Part shown: piece after piece, positions 23,710-35,115 of the stretch | Layout: every line of letters begins with the position of its first letter | How positions within the stretch are numbered: position 1 is the first letter of the stretch | Assembly (NCBI GenBank): GCA_015698045.1 | Contig: BLAL01000060.1 | Coordinates: 250,501 to 314,500 of the forward strand | Source: Rhizophagus clarus | Taxonomy: Eukaryota > Glomeromycota > Glomeromycetes > Glomerales > Glomeraceae | DNA length: 64,000 bases | Direction: 5' to 3' | Translations under genes and position numbers: made by a program | Notes under the pieces: model-generated | Databases searched by the model: none | The model's input: only the letters and a program-made list of their open reading frames with translations | Told to the model about the DNA's origin: nothing

Positions 23710-24307
23710 GCGAAAAATAATTAAGTTTACAAAAATAAAGAGGTTTTTGTAGTAAGATTATACGAGAAATGGGTACGAACTTACCGATCTAAGTTATGTA
23801 AAGACAAAAGTACCAGAAAATTAGATTAATTGATGGAAGTACAGATTAGTCTGACGAGGTTATGAAAAGACAAAAGTATTAGAAGATTGAACTAATGGAT
23901 TAAGGTACAGATTAACTTAAGATCATGTCAAAAAGAAGTACTACTTTGGGAGTACACAATGAAAATATTTGAAAATGGGGTCATACTGGAAACAACAAAA
24001 TTGGCAGTTTAAGGTCTGCATCAGAAAAAGTAAGCAACAAAACTTCAGAATTAGCAGTTTGGGGTCTGCATCTGAAAAAGTACACAACAAAACCTGCAGT
24101 TTCAACACTGCTATAGAAGGTATGACGAAAGGATTGCTGGTCAATCGATATTAAAAGAGATATTTAACTGAAGTTAAGGGAAACTGATGAATGCAATCAC
24201 GATTAACGAAAGTTAATAAATCAAAGAAATATGAGAAATATTAATGACATATTGAAATAGGAAAATTAATGACGTAATAAAGTTGAAATATAAATAACGT
24301 AATATAT
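23710..24307. other. Spacer with a 56-bp duplication
   Basis: No gene is supported. Around 23998-24105 a segment with GGTCTGCATCAGAAAAAGTA and CAACAAAACTTCAG occurs twice in tandem with a few differences. On the minus strand the unit has a T-rich tract and CAG followed by ATGCAGACC, acceptor-like, but no coding continuation was found. Confidence 0.35.
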
Positions 24308-24709
24308 CACAGGTCGAATGGAGTCAAATCGGTCATCAATCGGTCATGTGACTGATTGGTAACCGATTGGATACCTATTGATGACTGATTCTTTCAATAG
24401 GTCATCAATCAGGTATAAATTCCAAATTGGTTATCAACTGGTCATATGACTGATTGATGACTGATTGGTGTACGGTTAAATTTACCAGTTATCAATAGGT
24501 TACCAATCGACCATATCAGATTGATGACCGATTGGTTGCTAATTGGCTTATTATATATTAGCGGATTTTTTAGATTTTTTCAATAACGTCGTTTTAAAAT
24601 ATTTAATTTATAAACCATTTTAAAACTCTAAACTCTGATAGAAATTTTTTTTTGATAGATTTTCTAAGATTCATATAGGATATTTTTGATAAATAGAGAT
24701 ATTTTTATT

Positions 24710-27130
24710 TTTTGAGATTTCTAAAAGTTTGTATGGAAAGAGTTTATATGGGATATCTGATAAAAAATTTTTTTTATTTTCTAAGAGTTCGTATGGAAAG
24801 AGTTCATATGGGAATATCTGATAGAAAAATTTTTTTTAAGAGATTTTCTAAGAGTTCATATGGGAAAGGTTTGTTGGATATCTTTGATAGAAAATTTTTT
24901 TTAAGAGATTCTCTAAGAGTTCGTATGGGAAGAGTTTGTATGGGATATCTGATAGAAAATTTTTTTGCGAAATTTTCTGAGTTCGTATGGGAAGGGTTCG
25001 TGTAGAATATCTGATAGGAAATATTTTTTTTGAGAGATTTCCTAAGATTCGTATAGGATATTTTTGATAAATAGATTTTTTTTTTTTATTTCTAAAAGTT
25101 CATATGGGAAGAGTTCATATGGGATATCTAATAGAAAATTTTTTTTTTAAGAGATTTTCCGAGTTCAGTTCGTATGGGATAAATAATAGAAAATTTTTTT
25201 TTGAGAAATTTTCTAAGAGTTCATATGGAAAAGGTTCGTATGGATTCTTTGTTAGAAAAATTTTTCTTAAGAGATTTTCTAAGAGTTCATAAGAAAAGCG
25301 TTCGTATGGGATTCTTTGATAGAAAATTTTTTTTTAAGAGATTTTTTAAGAGTTTGTGTGGGAAGAGTTCGTATGGGATATCTGATAGAAAATTTTTTTG
25401 TGAAATTTTTTAGGGTTCATATGGAAAGGATTCGCATGGGACATTTTTGATAAATAGATTTTTTTTTTTTATTTCTAAGAGTTCGTATGGGATATCTAAT
25501 AGAAAAATTTTTCTTAAGAGATTTTCTAAGAGTTCATATGGAAGGGTTCGTATGGGATTCTTTGATAGAAAATTTTTTTGAGAGAGATTTTCTTAGAGTT
25601 CGTGTGGGAAGAGTTCGTATGGGATATTTTAATAAAGATTTTCCAAGTGTTCATATAGTAGGGGGTTCGTATGGGATATCTTTGATAGAAAATTTTTTTT
25701 AAGAGATTTTCTAAGAGTTCGTATTGGAAGAGTTCGTATGGGATATCTGATAGAAAATTTTTTGTGAAATTTTTTAGGGTTCATATGGAAAGGATTCGCA
25801 TGGGATTCTTTGATAGAAAATTTTTTTGAGAGAGATTTCTAAAAGTTCATATGGGAAGAGTTCGTATGGGATATCTGATAGGAAATTTTTTTTTGAGATT
25901 TCCTAAGATTCGTATAGGATATTTTTGATAAATAGATTTTTTTTTTTATTTCTAAGAGTTCGTATGGGATATCTGATAGAAAAATTTTTCTTAAGAGATT
26001 TTCTAAGAGTTCATATGGAAAGGGTTTGTATGGGATTCTTTGATAGAAAATTTTCTTAAGAGATTTTCTAAGAGTTCGTGTGGGAAGAGTTCGTATGGGA
26101 TATCTGATAGAAAAATTTTTCTTAAGAGATTTTCTAAGAGTTCATATGGAAGAGTTCGTATGGGATTCTTTGATAGAAAATTTTTTTTAAGTGATTTTCT
26201 AAGAGTTCATATTGGAAGAGTTCGTATGGGATGTCTGATAGAAAATTTTTTTGTGAAATTTTTTAGGGTGCATATGGAAAGGATTCGCATGGGATTCTTT
26301 GATAGAAAATTTTTTTGAGAGAGATTTCTAAAAGTTCATATGGGAAGTGTTCGTATGGGATATCTGATAGGAAATTTTTTTTTGAGATTTCCTAAGATTC
26401 GTATAGGATATTTTTGATAAATAGATTTTTTTTTATTTCTAAGAGTTCGTATGGGATATCTGATAGTAAAATTTTTCTTAAGAGATTTTCTAAGAGTTCA
26501 TATGGAAAGGGTTCGTATGGGATTCTTTGATAGAAAATTTTTTTTAAGAGATTTTCTAAGAGTTCGTATTGGAAGAATTCATATGGGATATCTGATAGAA
26601 AAATTTTTCTTAAGAGATTTTCTAAGAGTTCATATGGAAGAGTTCGTATGGGATTCTTTGATAGAAAATTTTCTTAAGAGATTTTCTAAGAGTTCATATG
26701 GAAAGGGTTCATATGGGATTCTTTGATAGAAAATTTTTTAAGAGATTTTCTTAGAGTCCGTGTGGGAAGAGTTCGTATGGGATATTTTAATAAAGATTTT
26801 CCAGTTGTTCATATAGTAGGGTGTTCGTATGGGATATCTTTGATAGAAAATTTTTTTTAAGAGATTTTCTAAGAGTTTGTATTGGAAGAGTTCGTATGGG
26901 ATATCTGATAGGAAATTTTTTTGTGAAATTTTTTAGGGTTCATATAGAAAGGATTCGCATGGGATTTTTTGATAGAAAATTTTTTTGAGAGAGATTTTCT
27001 AAGAGTTCGTATTGGAAGAGTTCGTATGGGATATCTGATAGGAAATTTTTTTGTGAGATTTCCTAAGATTCGTTCGTATAGGATATTTTTGATAAATAGA
27101 TTTTTTTTTTTGAGGTTTCCTAAGAGTTTG
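24710..27130 (+). repeat. 2.4-kb minisatellite, 62-78 bp unit
   Basis: About 35 units of the form TTCGTATGGGATATCTGATA, then a GAAAATTTTTTT tract, AAGAGATTTTCTAAGAG and TTCATATGGAAGAG. The array gives many short plus-strand ORFs encoding variants of MGYLIENFFLRDFLRVHMER. These are products of the repeat, broken often by indels, not a conserved gene. Two alternating variants (GGGATATCTGATAG and GGGATTCTTTGATAG) suggest a higher-order repeat. Confidence 0.9.
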
Positions 27131-27179
27131 TATGAAATATTTTTAATAGAGGATTTTTATAACATTTTAAAAAAACAAT

Positions 27180-27808
27180 ACACTTTTTATTAAATTTATT
27201 TTAAATAAGTTAATATTATTAAAAAAATTAGGTATCCGAAAGTCCAAGGCAAATTATAATATATGACTATATGAGATGAAAAATTACAACTAACGATAGT
27301 AGGTTTTCAATTTATCTATTATTAACCAATCAAAATTCGGTCTGATCTTATGCACGTGACCTGATCTTAACATGCATATAAATAACCAAACACGACTCTG
27401 TTTATTTTTCAAAAATCATACACCCTTTCTTTTCTGTTTTCTTCTTACTCTCATTACATTTTACAGGTATATTAATTATTGTATTTTTGCCATTAAATTT
27501 ATGGTAATGATTACTGACTATATTTTATTTTATAATATTAACTTTACCTTTTTTTAATATTACTAATGTTATTCTTTTTTTTTCATATTTTACTAACATC
27601 ATCACGTATTTTTCTTTTTTTTTTTTTTATAAATTTTATCAAACTCTTCATAATACTAACTTTTTGTATTTGTGTATTTTATTATTACTAATGTTATTCT
27701 TTTTTTTTTATATTTTACTAACATCATCACGTATTTTTCTTTTTTTTTTTTTATACATTTTATCAAACTCTTCATAATACTAACTTTTTGTATTTGTGTA
27801 TTTTATTA
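27180..27808 (+). other. Promoter-like spot and 125-bp duplication
   Basis: Near 27350-27480 a GCACGTGACC site, a CATATAAATAACC TATA box, a pyrimidine-rich leader and a TTTTACAG acceptor-like site follow each other as in a small fungal promoter with a leader intron. No coding exon follows. At 27560-27684 and 27685-27808 a 125-bp AT-rich segment beginning TTACTAATGTTATTC is repeated in tandem with few differences. Confidence 0.4.
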
Positions 27809-28011
27809 TAATTATTACTAACTTTTTATATTTACGCTTTACTATTTATTTATTAAATATTACTAACTTTATTAGTCATATACTAACATATTATTATAAT
27901 AAATGTTTTTATTTTAAATACTTATCTGTTATTAATATAAATAAAGATACTATGTGTTTTATTATGTGCTATAATAAATTTTATTATTCATTATATTATT
28001 CTACAAAAATT

Positions 28012-28545
28012 GGTCATTCGACCATCAATTGACCATAATTGACCATAATTTGACCACATAATTTGACCACATAAATTGACCATAAATTGACCATAAATTG
28101 ACCTTAATTTGACCTTAATCTGACCTTAATTTGACCTTAATTCGACCTTAATTCGACCATAATTTTGACCATAATTTGACCATAATTCGACCATAATTCG
28201 ACCATAATTTGACCTTAATTTGACCTTAATTTGACCTTAATTTGACCTTAATTTGACCTTAAATTTGACCTTAATTTGACCTTAAATTTGACCTTAATTT
28301 GACCTTAAATTTGACCTTAATTTGACCTTAATTTGACCTTAATTTGACCTTAAATTTGACCTTAATTTGACCTTAATTTGACCTTAATTTGACCTTAATT
28401 TGACCTTAAATTTGACCTTAATTTGACCTTAATTCGACCATAATTTGACCATAATTTGACCATAATTCGACCATTTGACCATATTTTGACCATCAATCGA
28501 CCATCAATCGACCATCAATCGACCATCAATTGACCATCAATCGGC
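28012..28545. repeat. TTGACC(T/A)TAA array, about 50 units
   Basis: Continuous 10-12 bp units: TTGACCATAA at both edges, TTGACCTTAA in the middle, and TCGACCATCAA at the right edge grading into the subterminal ATCGGCC/ATCGGTCA motifs. It appears to have expanded from the terminal motif of the element at 24308-28685. Confidence 0.9.
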
Positions 28546-28985
28546 CTGCCCGATTGATGACGGATTTTGGCGGAAATCAGCTATCAATCGGCCACCCGAT
28601 TGAATACTTATTGAATCAATCAGTTATCAATAAGATACCCGATTGATAGCTGATTGGTGACTGATTTGCCACCGTTCGACCTGTGTATGAAATAAATGAA
28701 TGTAACGAATATATACGAGAAGTCATGATTAAAATATGAAGAAAATAATAAAGCACAGTAAAAGTTGATAATGCGTAGTAAAATTAATGATGTAATAAGA
28801 ATGAAAATATGAAAGATAAAGTAATAACAGAAATGCCCAAAAATATGAATAAATGTAAAATATATGTATATAAATGAAATATTATTAATGAAATAAAAGT
28901 CGTCAAAGTTGATAATAGAAATGAAATATGGAAAATATAATAAACTTTGTAGCCGCGCTCAATTAAGATAATGTATTACTAGACC

Positions 28986-31900
28986 TAGTGTTTTGATCCG
29001 TGACCGGGTCCAACCAGTTGGACCCGGATAATTTATTTTTTTCAGATATCTGAATAAATACGGTTTTTATTCGGATAATTATCTGGATAAAAATATCCAG
29101 GTCAGATCTGGTATCCGGATAAAAAATATAAAAAAAAAAATTTTTTAATATTAAATATCTTAAATAATAGTTCTTTTAATTTTCATTTTTATTTCAAAGT
29201 ATATGATAGAATAATTTAATAATTAAAAACGTGTAAATATTCTTATAATAAAATTCTTTATTTAATAAAATAAAATTCAATACATTTAATAAAAAATATT
29301 TAATAGAATAAAATTCAATACATTTAATAAAAAAAATAATGAAAAATGTAATATCATTCATCTAATAATTCTTCTGATTCGTGTTCATCTTCCACATAAT
29401 CATTATTTTCCACATCCAAATCTGGTGGAAATATATTAATATGATCCATAGTTTTCATGTTACGTTTTAAAAATACTATTTTACCTAATAAAACAGGATC
29501 CAATAAGCTTCTTTTTGCTGTAATGTGGTTTCCTGCATCTGAGAAAAGTCGTTCAGAAGCTACAGAAGTAGCAGGAATTCCTAAATATTTTCGTGCAATA
29601 ATAGAAAGAACTGGAAAAATTTCCTGTTTTGATTTCCACCAATCTAATGGGTTTTTATTTTCCCTAGCAACTGGTAAAAGAAAATAAGTAGTAATTTCAT
29701 CAGCTATTGCTGATGATGAAGTAGAACTTTCTTTTGTTTGAAACACTTTTTTTACTTTTTGTTGACGTCTTTCTTGATGCTCATGTAAAGATCTCATGCT
29801 AGGAGTTGAACTTGTTGAGGTAGTTGAAATTGTTGAAATTGTGGGTGATGGTGGAGTACTAGTTTGTTGCTGCATTTCTCTCTTTAATTGATCATATTGT
29901 ATTTGTAAACTTGAATGAATTTTTACTTTTGTTTCTTCATCAGTTATAAAATTAAGATCTTTATACCTTGGATCCAAAAGTGCTGCCATAATGCCAAACT
30001 CATTTGGCATTGCCCAATAATGTTTCAAACCTAAATAAATTTTATTTTTTACATTTTTTAATACTTCTGAAATATTACTATAATCTACTTCAATTTGTGA
30101 ACTTTCTTCTTCTACTATATCAGAATTAATAGTATTATCATCAGAATCTTCTAATACTTCATATGAATTATCAGATGGTTTTAAAGAATTTGTGAGATCT
30201 GTAATAATAGGAAACATTTGACTTAATGTAACATAAGTATTTTCAGAAAAATCTCGTGTAGCTTTCTCAAATGGTGCCAAAATGTTACATAATTCATCTA
30301 ATAACTTCCATTCATTATCTTTTATCATAATTTTTTTTAATCTAATTCCATCAGTTTTTTCTTCAGATATAAGAGAACAAGACAAGTTTACACTAAGTTG
30401 AAGCACAGCATATTGAAGAAAAATCAGCCGATCCCATGCCAAATATGAAGAGTTCCACCTTAAGTAATTAAACAACAATAATTATATAAATTAGGATAAA
30501 ATTTATTAAATAATTAAATTGAATTAAAATATTTACCTAGTAGATATATCTTGTATTAAATGTAATGGTTCTTCATAACCAATCTCTTTTTGCACTTTAA
30601 TCAATCGTTCAATTTGTTTTTAAGTAGAAAAAAAATTTATTAGTTGTTTTGTACGTGATACCAAATTTTCTACAACTTTTAATCCTTTACTAATTGCCAG
30701 CTGCAAAGTATGAGTAGCACATGAGAGTCTTTTAATTGGTGTTAAATCTCGAATAGCAGCTACTACATTTGCTCTATTGTCTATTGTTATTGATACAACA
30801 AGATTTTCAATTTCCCACTTTTGCATAGCATTTTTAATACCTTCAGTAATTGCTTTTGCAGTATGTGGTGTTGGAAAATAGGATATTTCAAGCAAAACAT
30901 CCATTATTTCAAAATTTTTATTGATCCAAGTTGCTGTTAAGCCTAAATATCCATGTTTTGAATGAGAAGACCACAAATCAGTAGTTAAAGATATTGATTG
31001 AGCAGTTTTTAAAAGCAGTTTCAATTTTTCTTTATTATACCCATAATTGCGAGCAATCATCATTCTTAATTTTTTTTCTCCAGGTACTGTAAATTGTGGA
31101 TCTATAATATACATATGCTCAATATATGCCTTTTGAGTTATGGTTGATAATGGTTGAGTTGTAAGTAAAATCCACCGTAGTGTTGATAATTCTTTTTCTT
31201 TTTGTCCATTTTTATTGGATGCAGATTGAGTATGCATTAGTGATATAATGCCGCTTTCTAGAGGTGGTATAATTTCATGTTTAACAAGATGGTAACTGAG
31301 ATTTCCTGTAGACCCATCATATTTGTAATTTTTTGAGCATTTTTTTCCATCATCTAATAAAAACTGACAATATGCACGTATTTCTCCTTTATCATTTTGT
31401 TTTCTAATAAAATAATCCCATACCCAACTTACTTTTGTTTGTGGTTTAATTATTGCAGCAGTTTGTTTAAAGGGATTTGAATCATTTGGTGCTCGATCTG
31501 TTGATTCTAGTGTAGTATTTGTCATTTTTTGTTTTCCAAGGGCTTTAGATAATTTTGCAGGACGTCCTCTTTTTTTCTTTGCTAGTGGTGTTGGAGTAAT
31601 TTCAACAATTTCATCACTAGAACCTTCATTTTCACTTAAGGTAATAATGTAATCTTGATCATTGTTATTTTCCATAATTTTGTGAATTATTTTAGCTTTC
31701 AATAAAATAAACTTTAATTGAAATTATGAAAAATTCAACAAGGGAATGTACAGTATTTATTAATCTTTATTATGGCTTAGAACTGAATTAACTGTGATTT
31801 TATTTGTAAAAGTTTTAATAAACAAATAATAATTGTCATAAATCAATAGGTCTAAATAATAAATTTACCTGATTAATATTGTAAAATTTTACAAAATTTT

Positions 31901-32574
31901 ATTGCTACAAATTTAATAAATTCCATGAAATTAATAATACGAAATTAATTAAACAAATTCCACAAAAATAATTAAACAAATTCCACAAAAATAATTAAAC
32001 AAATTCCATGAAAATAATTAAACAAATTCCATGAAAATAATTAAACAAATTCTACGAAAATAATTAAACAAATTTCACGAAAATAATTAAACAAATTCCA
32101 CGAAAATAATTAAACAAAGACATAAATGAAGTTAATTACAAAATTAATTAAGAAAATACTATGATATTAAACTAATAAATACTATGAAATTAATTAAGCA
32201 AATGCCACGAAAATAATTAAATAAAGCCATAAATTTAAGCCACAAAATTAATTAAATAAATTCTACGAAATTATTTAAATAGGTACCACGAAACTAATTA
32301 ATAAAGCCACACATTTAAGCCATAAAATTAATCAAAATGCCACAAATTTAATTAAATAAATGCCACGAATTTAATTAAATCTATGCTATGAATTAAATCT
32401 AATATATGCTATAAATTTCTTGATTTACAAAAAAAAAATTGTATAATTTTTATCCAGATTTCAGTTTCTATCCGGATATATCCGGATTTTTATCTGAACC
32501 GGATTATCCAGATAAAAACCAGATAATTTTTTTAATTTATCCGGATAACGGTTTCTATCCAGATTGAAACACTA
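28986..32574 (-). mobile_element. hAT DNA transposon, family 2, copy 2 (best preserved)
   Basis: Ends TAGTGTTTTGATC (28986) and GATTGAAACACTA (ending 32574), with TCCGGATA-type subterminal clusters. Flanking 8-mers are ACTAGACC (28978-28985) and AGCAAAAC (32575-32582). These are the reverse complements of the left and right flanks of copy 1. The transposase lies on the minus strand. A 20-bp subterminal minisatellite (AATTAAACAAATTCCACGAA) occupies about 31945-32125. Confidence 0.93.
29354..31675 (-). pseudogene. hAT transposase, family 2, copy 2 (one stop)
   Basis: Exon 1 is 30537-31675 and exon 2 29354-30458, with the same GT-AG intron as copy 1. Domain order: KKKRGRPAKLSKALG AT-hook-like motif, BED finger, catalytic Asp blocks LTTDLWSSHS and SITIDNRAN, CATHTLQLA, then hAT-C (NPLDWWKSK...GIPATSVASERLFSDAGNH). 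It lacks the 10-bp deletion of copies 1 and 3 and keeps the full IIARKYLGIPATS stretch. A single in-frame TAA replaces CAA just after NFFST, near the end of exon 1. Otherwise open, so this is the copy closest to active. Confidence 0.88.
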
Positions 32575-32582
32575 AGCAAAAC

Positions 32583-34290
32583 TAAGGTTGATCGTCTAAG
32601 AAAAGAAATAAACAAACTGTTAATATTTGTTAAAATGTTAAAATAAAAAAAACCTAGATTCAAAAATAACCAGCCTAAAAAAGAAAGAAAATATTAAAAT
32701 ATTAGTAAATGTTCCATCCTTAAACCAAACAAATACTGACTTTAATTAAAGAATACTTAAAAAATTCTTTCCATACCGAACCCACATTCAAAAAGAGCTG
32801 AAAAGATATCTAAAAAAATAAAAAACAAAGTCATTGGTTACCACTTTGTTAAAATAGAAAGGTTAAAAGAATAAAAAAAATATACTGTAACTATGCATCC
32901 AAAGACCTTGAAGGAAAAACTGCCTAAAAAAAGAGAAAATAAAATGTTATTCTAACGTTTCATCAAAAAGTAATTAAAAGTAACTCAAAATTAAAATATA
33001 CTTACGTGTTTAGTAAATAAAAAGTTTAAATTTTAAATTATGCATTTAGTTAACTTACGTGTTTAGTACAGAAAGTTAAATTTAAAGTTATATTTTTAGT
33101 ATAAATTTTAATAGATAATTAAAATTTACACTTCAAAATTTAACAATTTATACCATAATTTAAAAAATTTCAATTTAACAAAAAAAAATAATATATTTTT
33201 GATTAAAAAAAAAATAATATATTTTTGATTAAAAAAAAAATAATATATTTTCGATTAAAAAAAAATAATATATTTTCGATTAAAAAAAAAATAATATATT
33301 TTCGATTAAAAAAAATAATATATTTTCGATTAAAATAATAATATATATTTTTCTTAAATAAAATCGTTAAAAACTATTACGTGTTATAAGCTAATCATTA
33401 CATGTTAATTATTATTAGAAATTGGTTTGTTACACATTGATAAATATTCTATACTGTTTCTAATCTATTTATAAAATCGTTATTGCAATACAATAGAGTT
33501 TATTATTATATTATTTAAAATTTTCCCTTACAATCAATCTCCTTTTTTCCTTACGATACAACTCGAAAGTCTTCATTATTATTTAATTATAAAAAAAAAA
33601 TTCGTGTGTAAATTTTAAAGAATTGCATGTAAAAAAAAATGTAATAAAGTTGTCTTAACATTATTATTGCCTCCTAGAAATACTACCCGAGGTCAAAAGA
33701 AAAAACAAAATGTTATCTTTATTGCCACCCTTATCGTGTGACTTAAAAACTTTACTGATTGGTTAATTTTTAACTTTAAAATTTTTCGCATAAAAAATAT
33801 TTTTCATAAGAATAAATTATTGATAAATAACTTTAGTAACTCTTTTATTGAAATTTGTATTATATCCAGTACTTTTTGGTTAATTATTTACTAAATATAT
33901 TTTATAGACAAACAATTATTTAGTTTATAGTACAGTCTAGTACTACTTATAGTATCTTCCTTTATGTATACTACCAGTGACTCAATATATCGAATATGTA
34001 ATATATAAGTTTATTCAGTATTTAAAAATTAATCATTACTATAAATCGACTTTAAAGTCTCGTATATTAAATCCTTCCAGTACTGTTAAGATGGAAATTG
34101 TACCCAGTGTAATATTCAAGTTTTAAATTGGATAAGATGTATAATGAAAGATGAAGTATTCCCTCTATTCGTAATAAACCTAAAATAATGTTCATGGTTT
34201 TATCATGGTTAAAGATAAAATAGAAATCATATGTAAGTAAAATATGTTAATGTTACTATTTGATTATACTATAGAACAAAAATATTTAAT
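32583..34290 (-). repeat. Decayed exon-like array, 25-bp repeat and AT spacer
   Basis: From 32590 to about 33010 minus-strand units show TTTTTTTAG, a 30-40 nt core and a degenerate donor. One core near 32890-32910 contains GGTCTTTGGATGCATAG, matching the plus-strand array beside copy 1. From 33183 to 33345 about seven units of AATAATATATTT(T/C)(G)ATTAAAAAAA follow. From 33350 to 34290 no gene or clear repeat is seen. Confidence 0.5.
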
Positions 34291-34925
34291 ATTTAATATG
34301 AGTTTAAAGAGTAAAAAGGAATCAGAAAAAGAGAGAAGGAGGAACGAAAGGATGATGAAAGAGTCAATGAGGAATAAGATGATAAAAAGGGTGATGAAGA
34401 ATGAAAGGATGGTGAAAGGGTGATCAAGGATGAAAGGGGAACAAAAAAATGATAAAGAGGAGCAGAAGAAAGGAGCGATCAAAGATAAAAGAAATGAAAG
34501 AAACAATAAAGAACAAAAGGGATAACGGAAATGATAAAGAGGGAATGAAAGAAAAGAACAAAGATGAAATAATGATGAAAGGAGCAATTAATGATGAAAG
34601 GGAAGTGAAATATACGATCATGAAGAATGAAAGGGGAACAAAAGAAAAGAAAAGAATGAAAGTGGAACAAGAGAAATGATAAAGGATGAAAGGGAACGAT
34701 AAAGGATGAAAACAGAACAAAAAGAATGATAAAGGATGAAAGGGAAACAAAAGAAAAGAAAGAATTAAGTAATGATGGATGAAAGAATAATGAAAAGGTG
34801 ATTGAAAAACAATAAAGAATGAAATGAAAATGAAATAAAAAAAGCGAAGCCCAAAATGAAATGAAGAAAATAAAATTGAAAGGTTTAACCAAAAAAAAAG
34901 TAAGAAAAGATGGTTAGTTAAATAA
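34290..34925. repeat. Purine-rich GATGAAAGG low-complexity tract
   Basis: About 630 bp of almost pure A/G on the plus strand, built from irregular GATGAAAGG, GGAACAAAAGAA and AATGATAAAG units. It produces long lysine/glutamate-rich or serine/phenylalanine-rich ORFs on either strand that are composition artefacts. It ends just before the exon-like unit at 34930-35110. Confidence 0.7.
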
Positions 34926-34929
34926 GACA

Positions 34930-35115
34930 AATTTTTAAAGGTTCAAAGTACCATGAACTTACCACCATTTATCAGGATTCTGATGCTAAAATCTAAAGCT
35001 GCTAAAAGCTGAGCTGAAAAGAAATAACCTACAAAAGAGTGTTAACATTAATTAATGAAAAAAAAATGACAATGTTAAAAAGAAACTTACCGGAAGCCTC
35101 CAAAGCCAAGAAAAG
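34930..35115 (-). repeat. Exon-like unit pair with GTAAGT donors
   Basis: On the minus strand, CTTCCG/GTAAGT (near 35092), a 60-nt intron-like stretch ending in CTCTTTTGTAG, a core of about 67 nt, then GGTG/GTAAGTTCATGG (near 34955). A TGACTAAC branch-like motif lies upstream at about 35125. The grammar equals that of the array at 6414-7453. No start codon or longer ORF was found. Confidence 0.45.

Larger units (their letters stand above)
24308..28685. mobile_element. Inverted-repeat element filled with minisatellites (non-autonomous)
   Basis: Ends CACAGGTCGAATGG (24308) and CCGTTCGACCTGTG (ending 28685) are imperfect inverted repeats that extend for about 35 bp with few mismatches (CAAATC(A/G)GTCA(C/T)CAATC(A/G)G). 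Subterminal ATCGGTCA / TGACCGAT motifs occur in both orientations, as in the other hAT families here. Flanking 8-mers TAATATAT and TATGAAAT agree at only five of eight positions, so no clean target duplication is visible. The interior is arrays (24710-27130, 27560-27808, 28012-28545) and no transposase is present. hAT membership is inferred from style. Confidence 0.7.

Noticed and set aside
24712-27193. Run of 60-97 codon plus-strand ORFs with similar peptides
   Set aside because: They are readings of one minisatellite with frequent frame changes; no start context, domain or conservation of frame supports a gene.
24300-28693. Target duplication TAATATAT/TATGAAAT for the minisatellite element
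   Set aside because: Only five of eight positions agree, within chance for such AT-rich flanks.
29457-29687. Plus-strand 76-codon ORF repeated opposite each family 2 transposase (also 13773, 48665)
   Set aside because: It lies antisense to the hAT-C domain and recurs only because the transposon does.
34264-34930. Long Ser/Phe-rich or Lys/Glu-rich ORFs on both strands
   Set aside because: The tract is almost pure purine on one strand, so open frames arise by composition alone.
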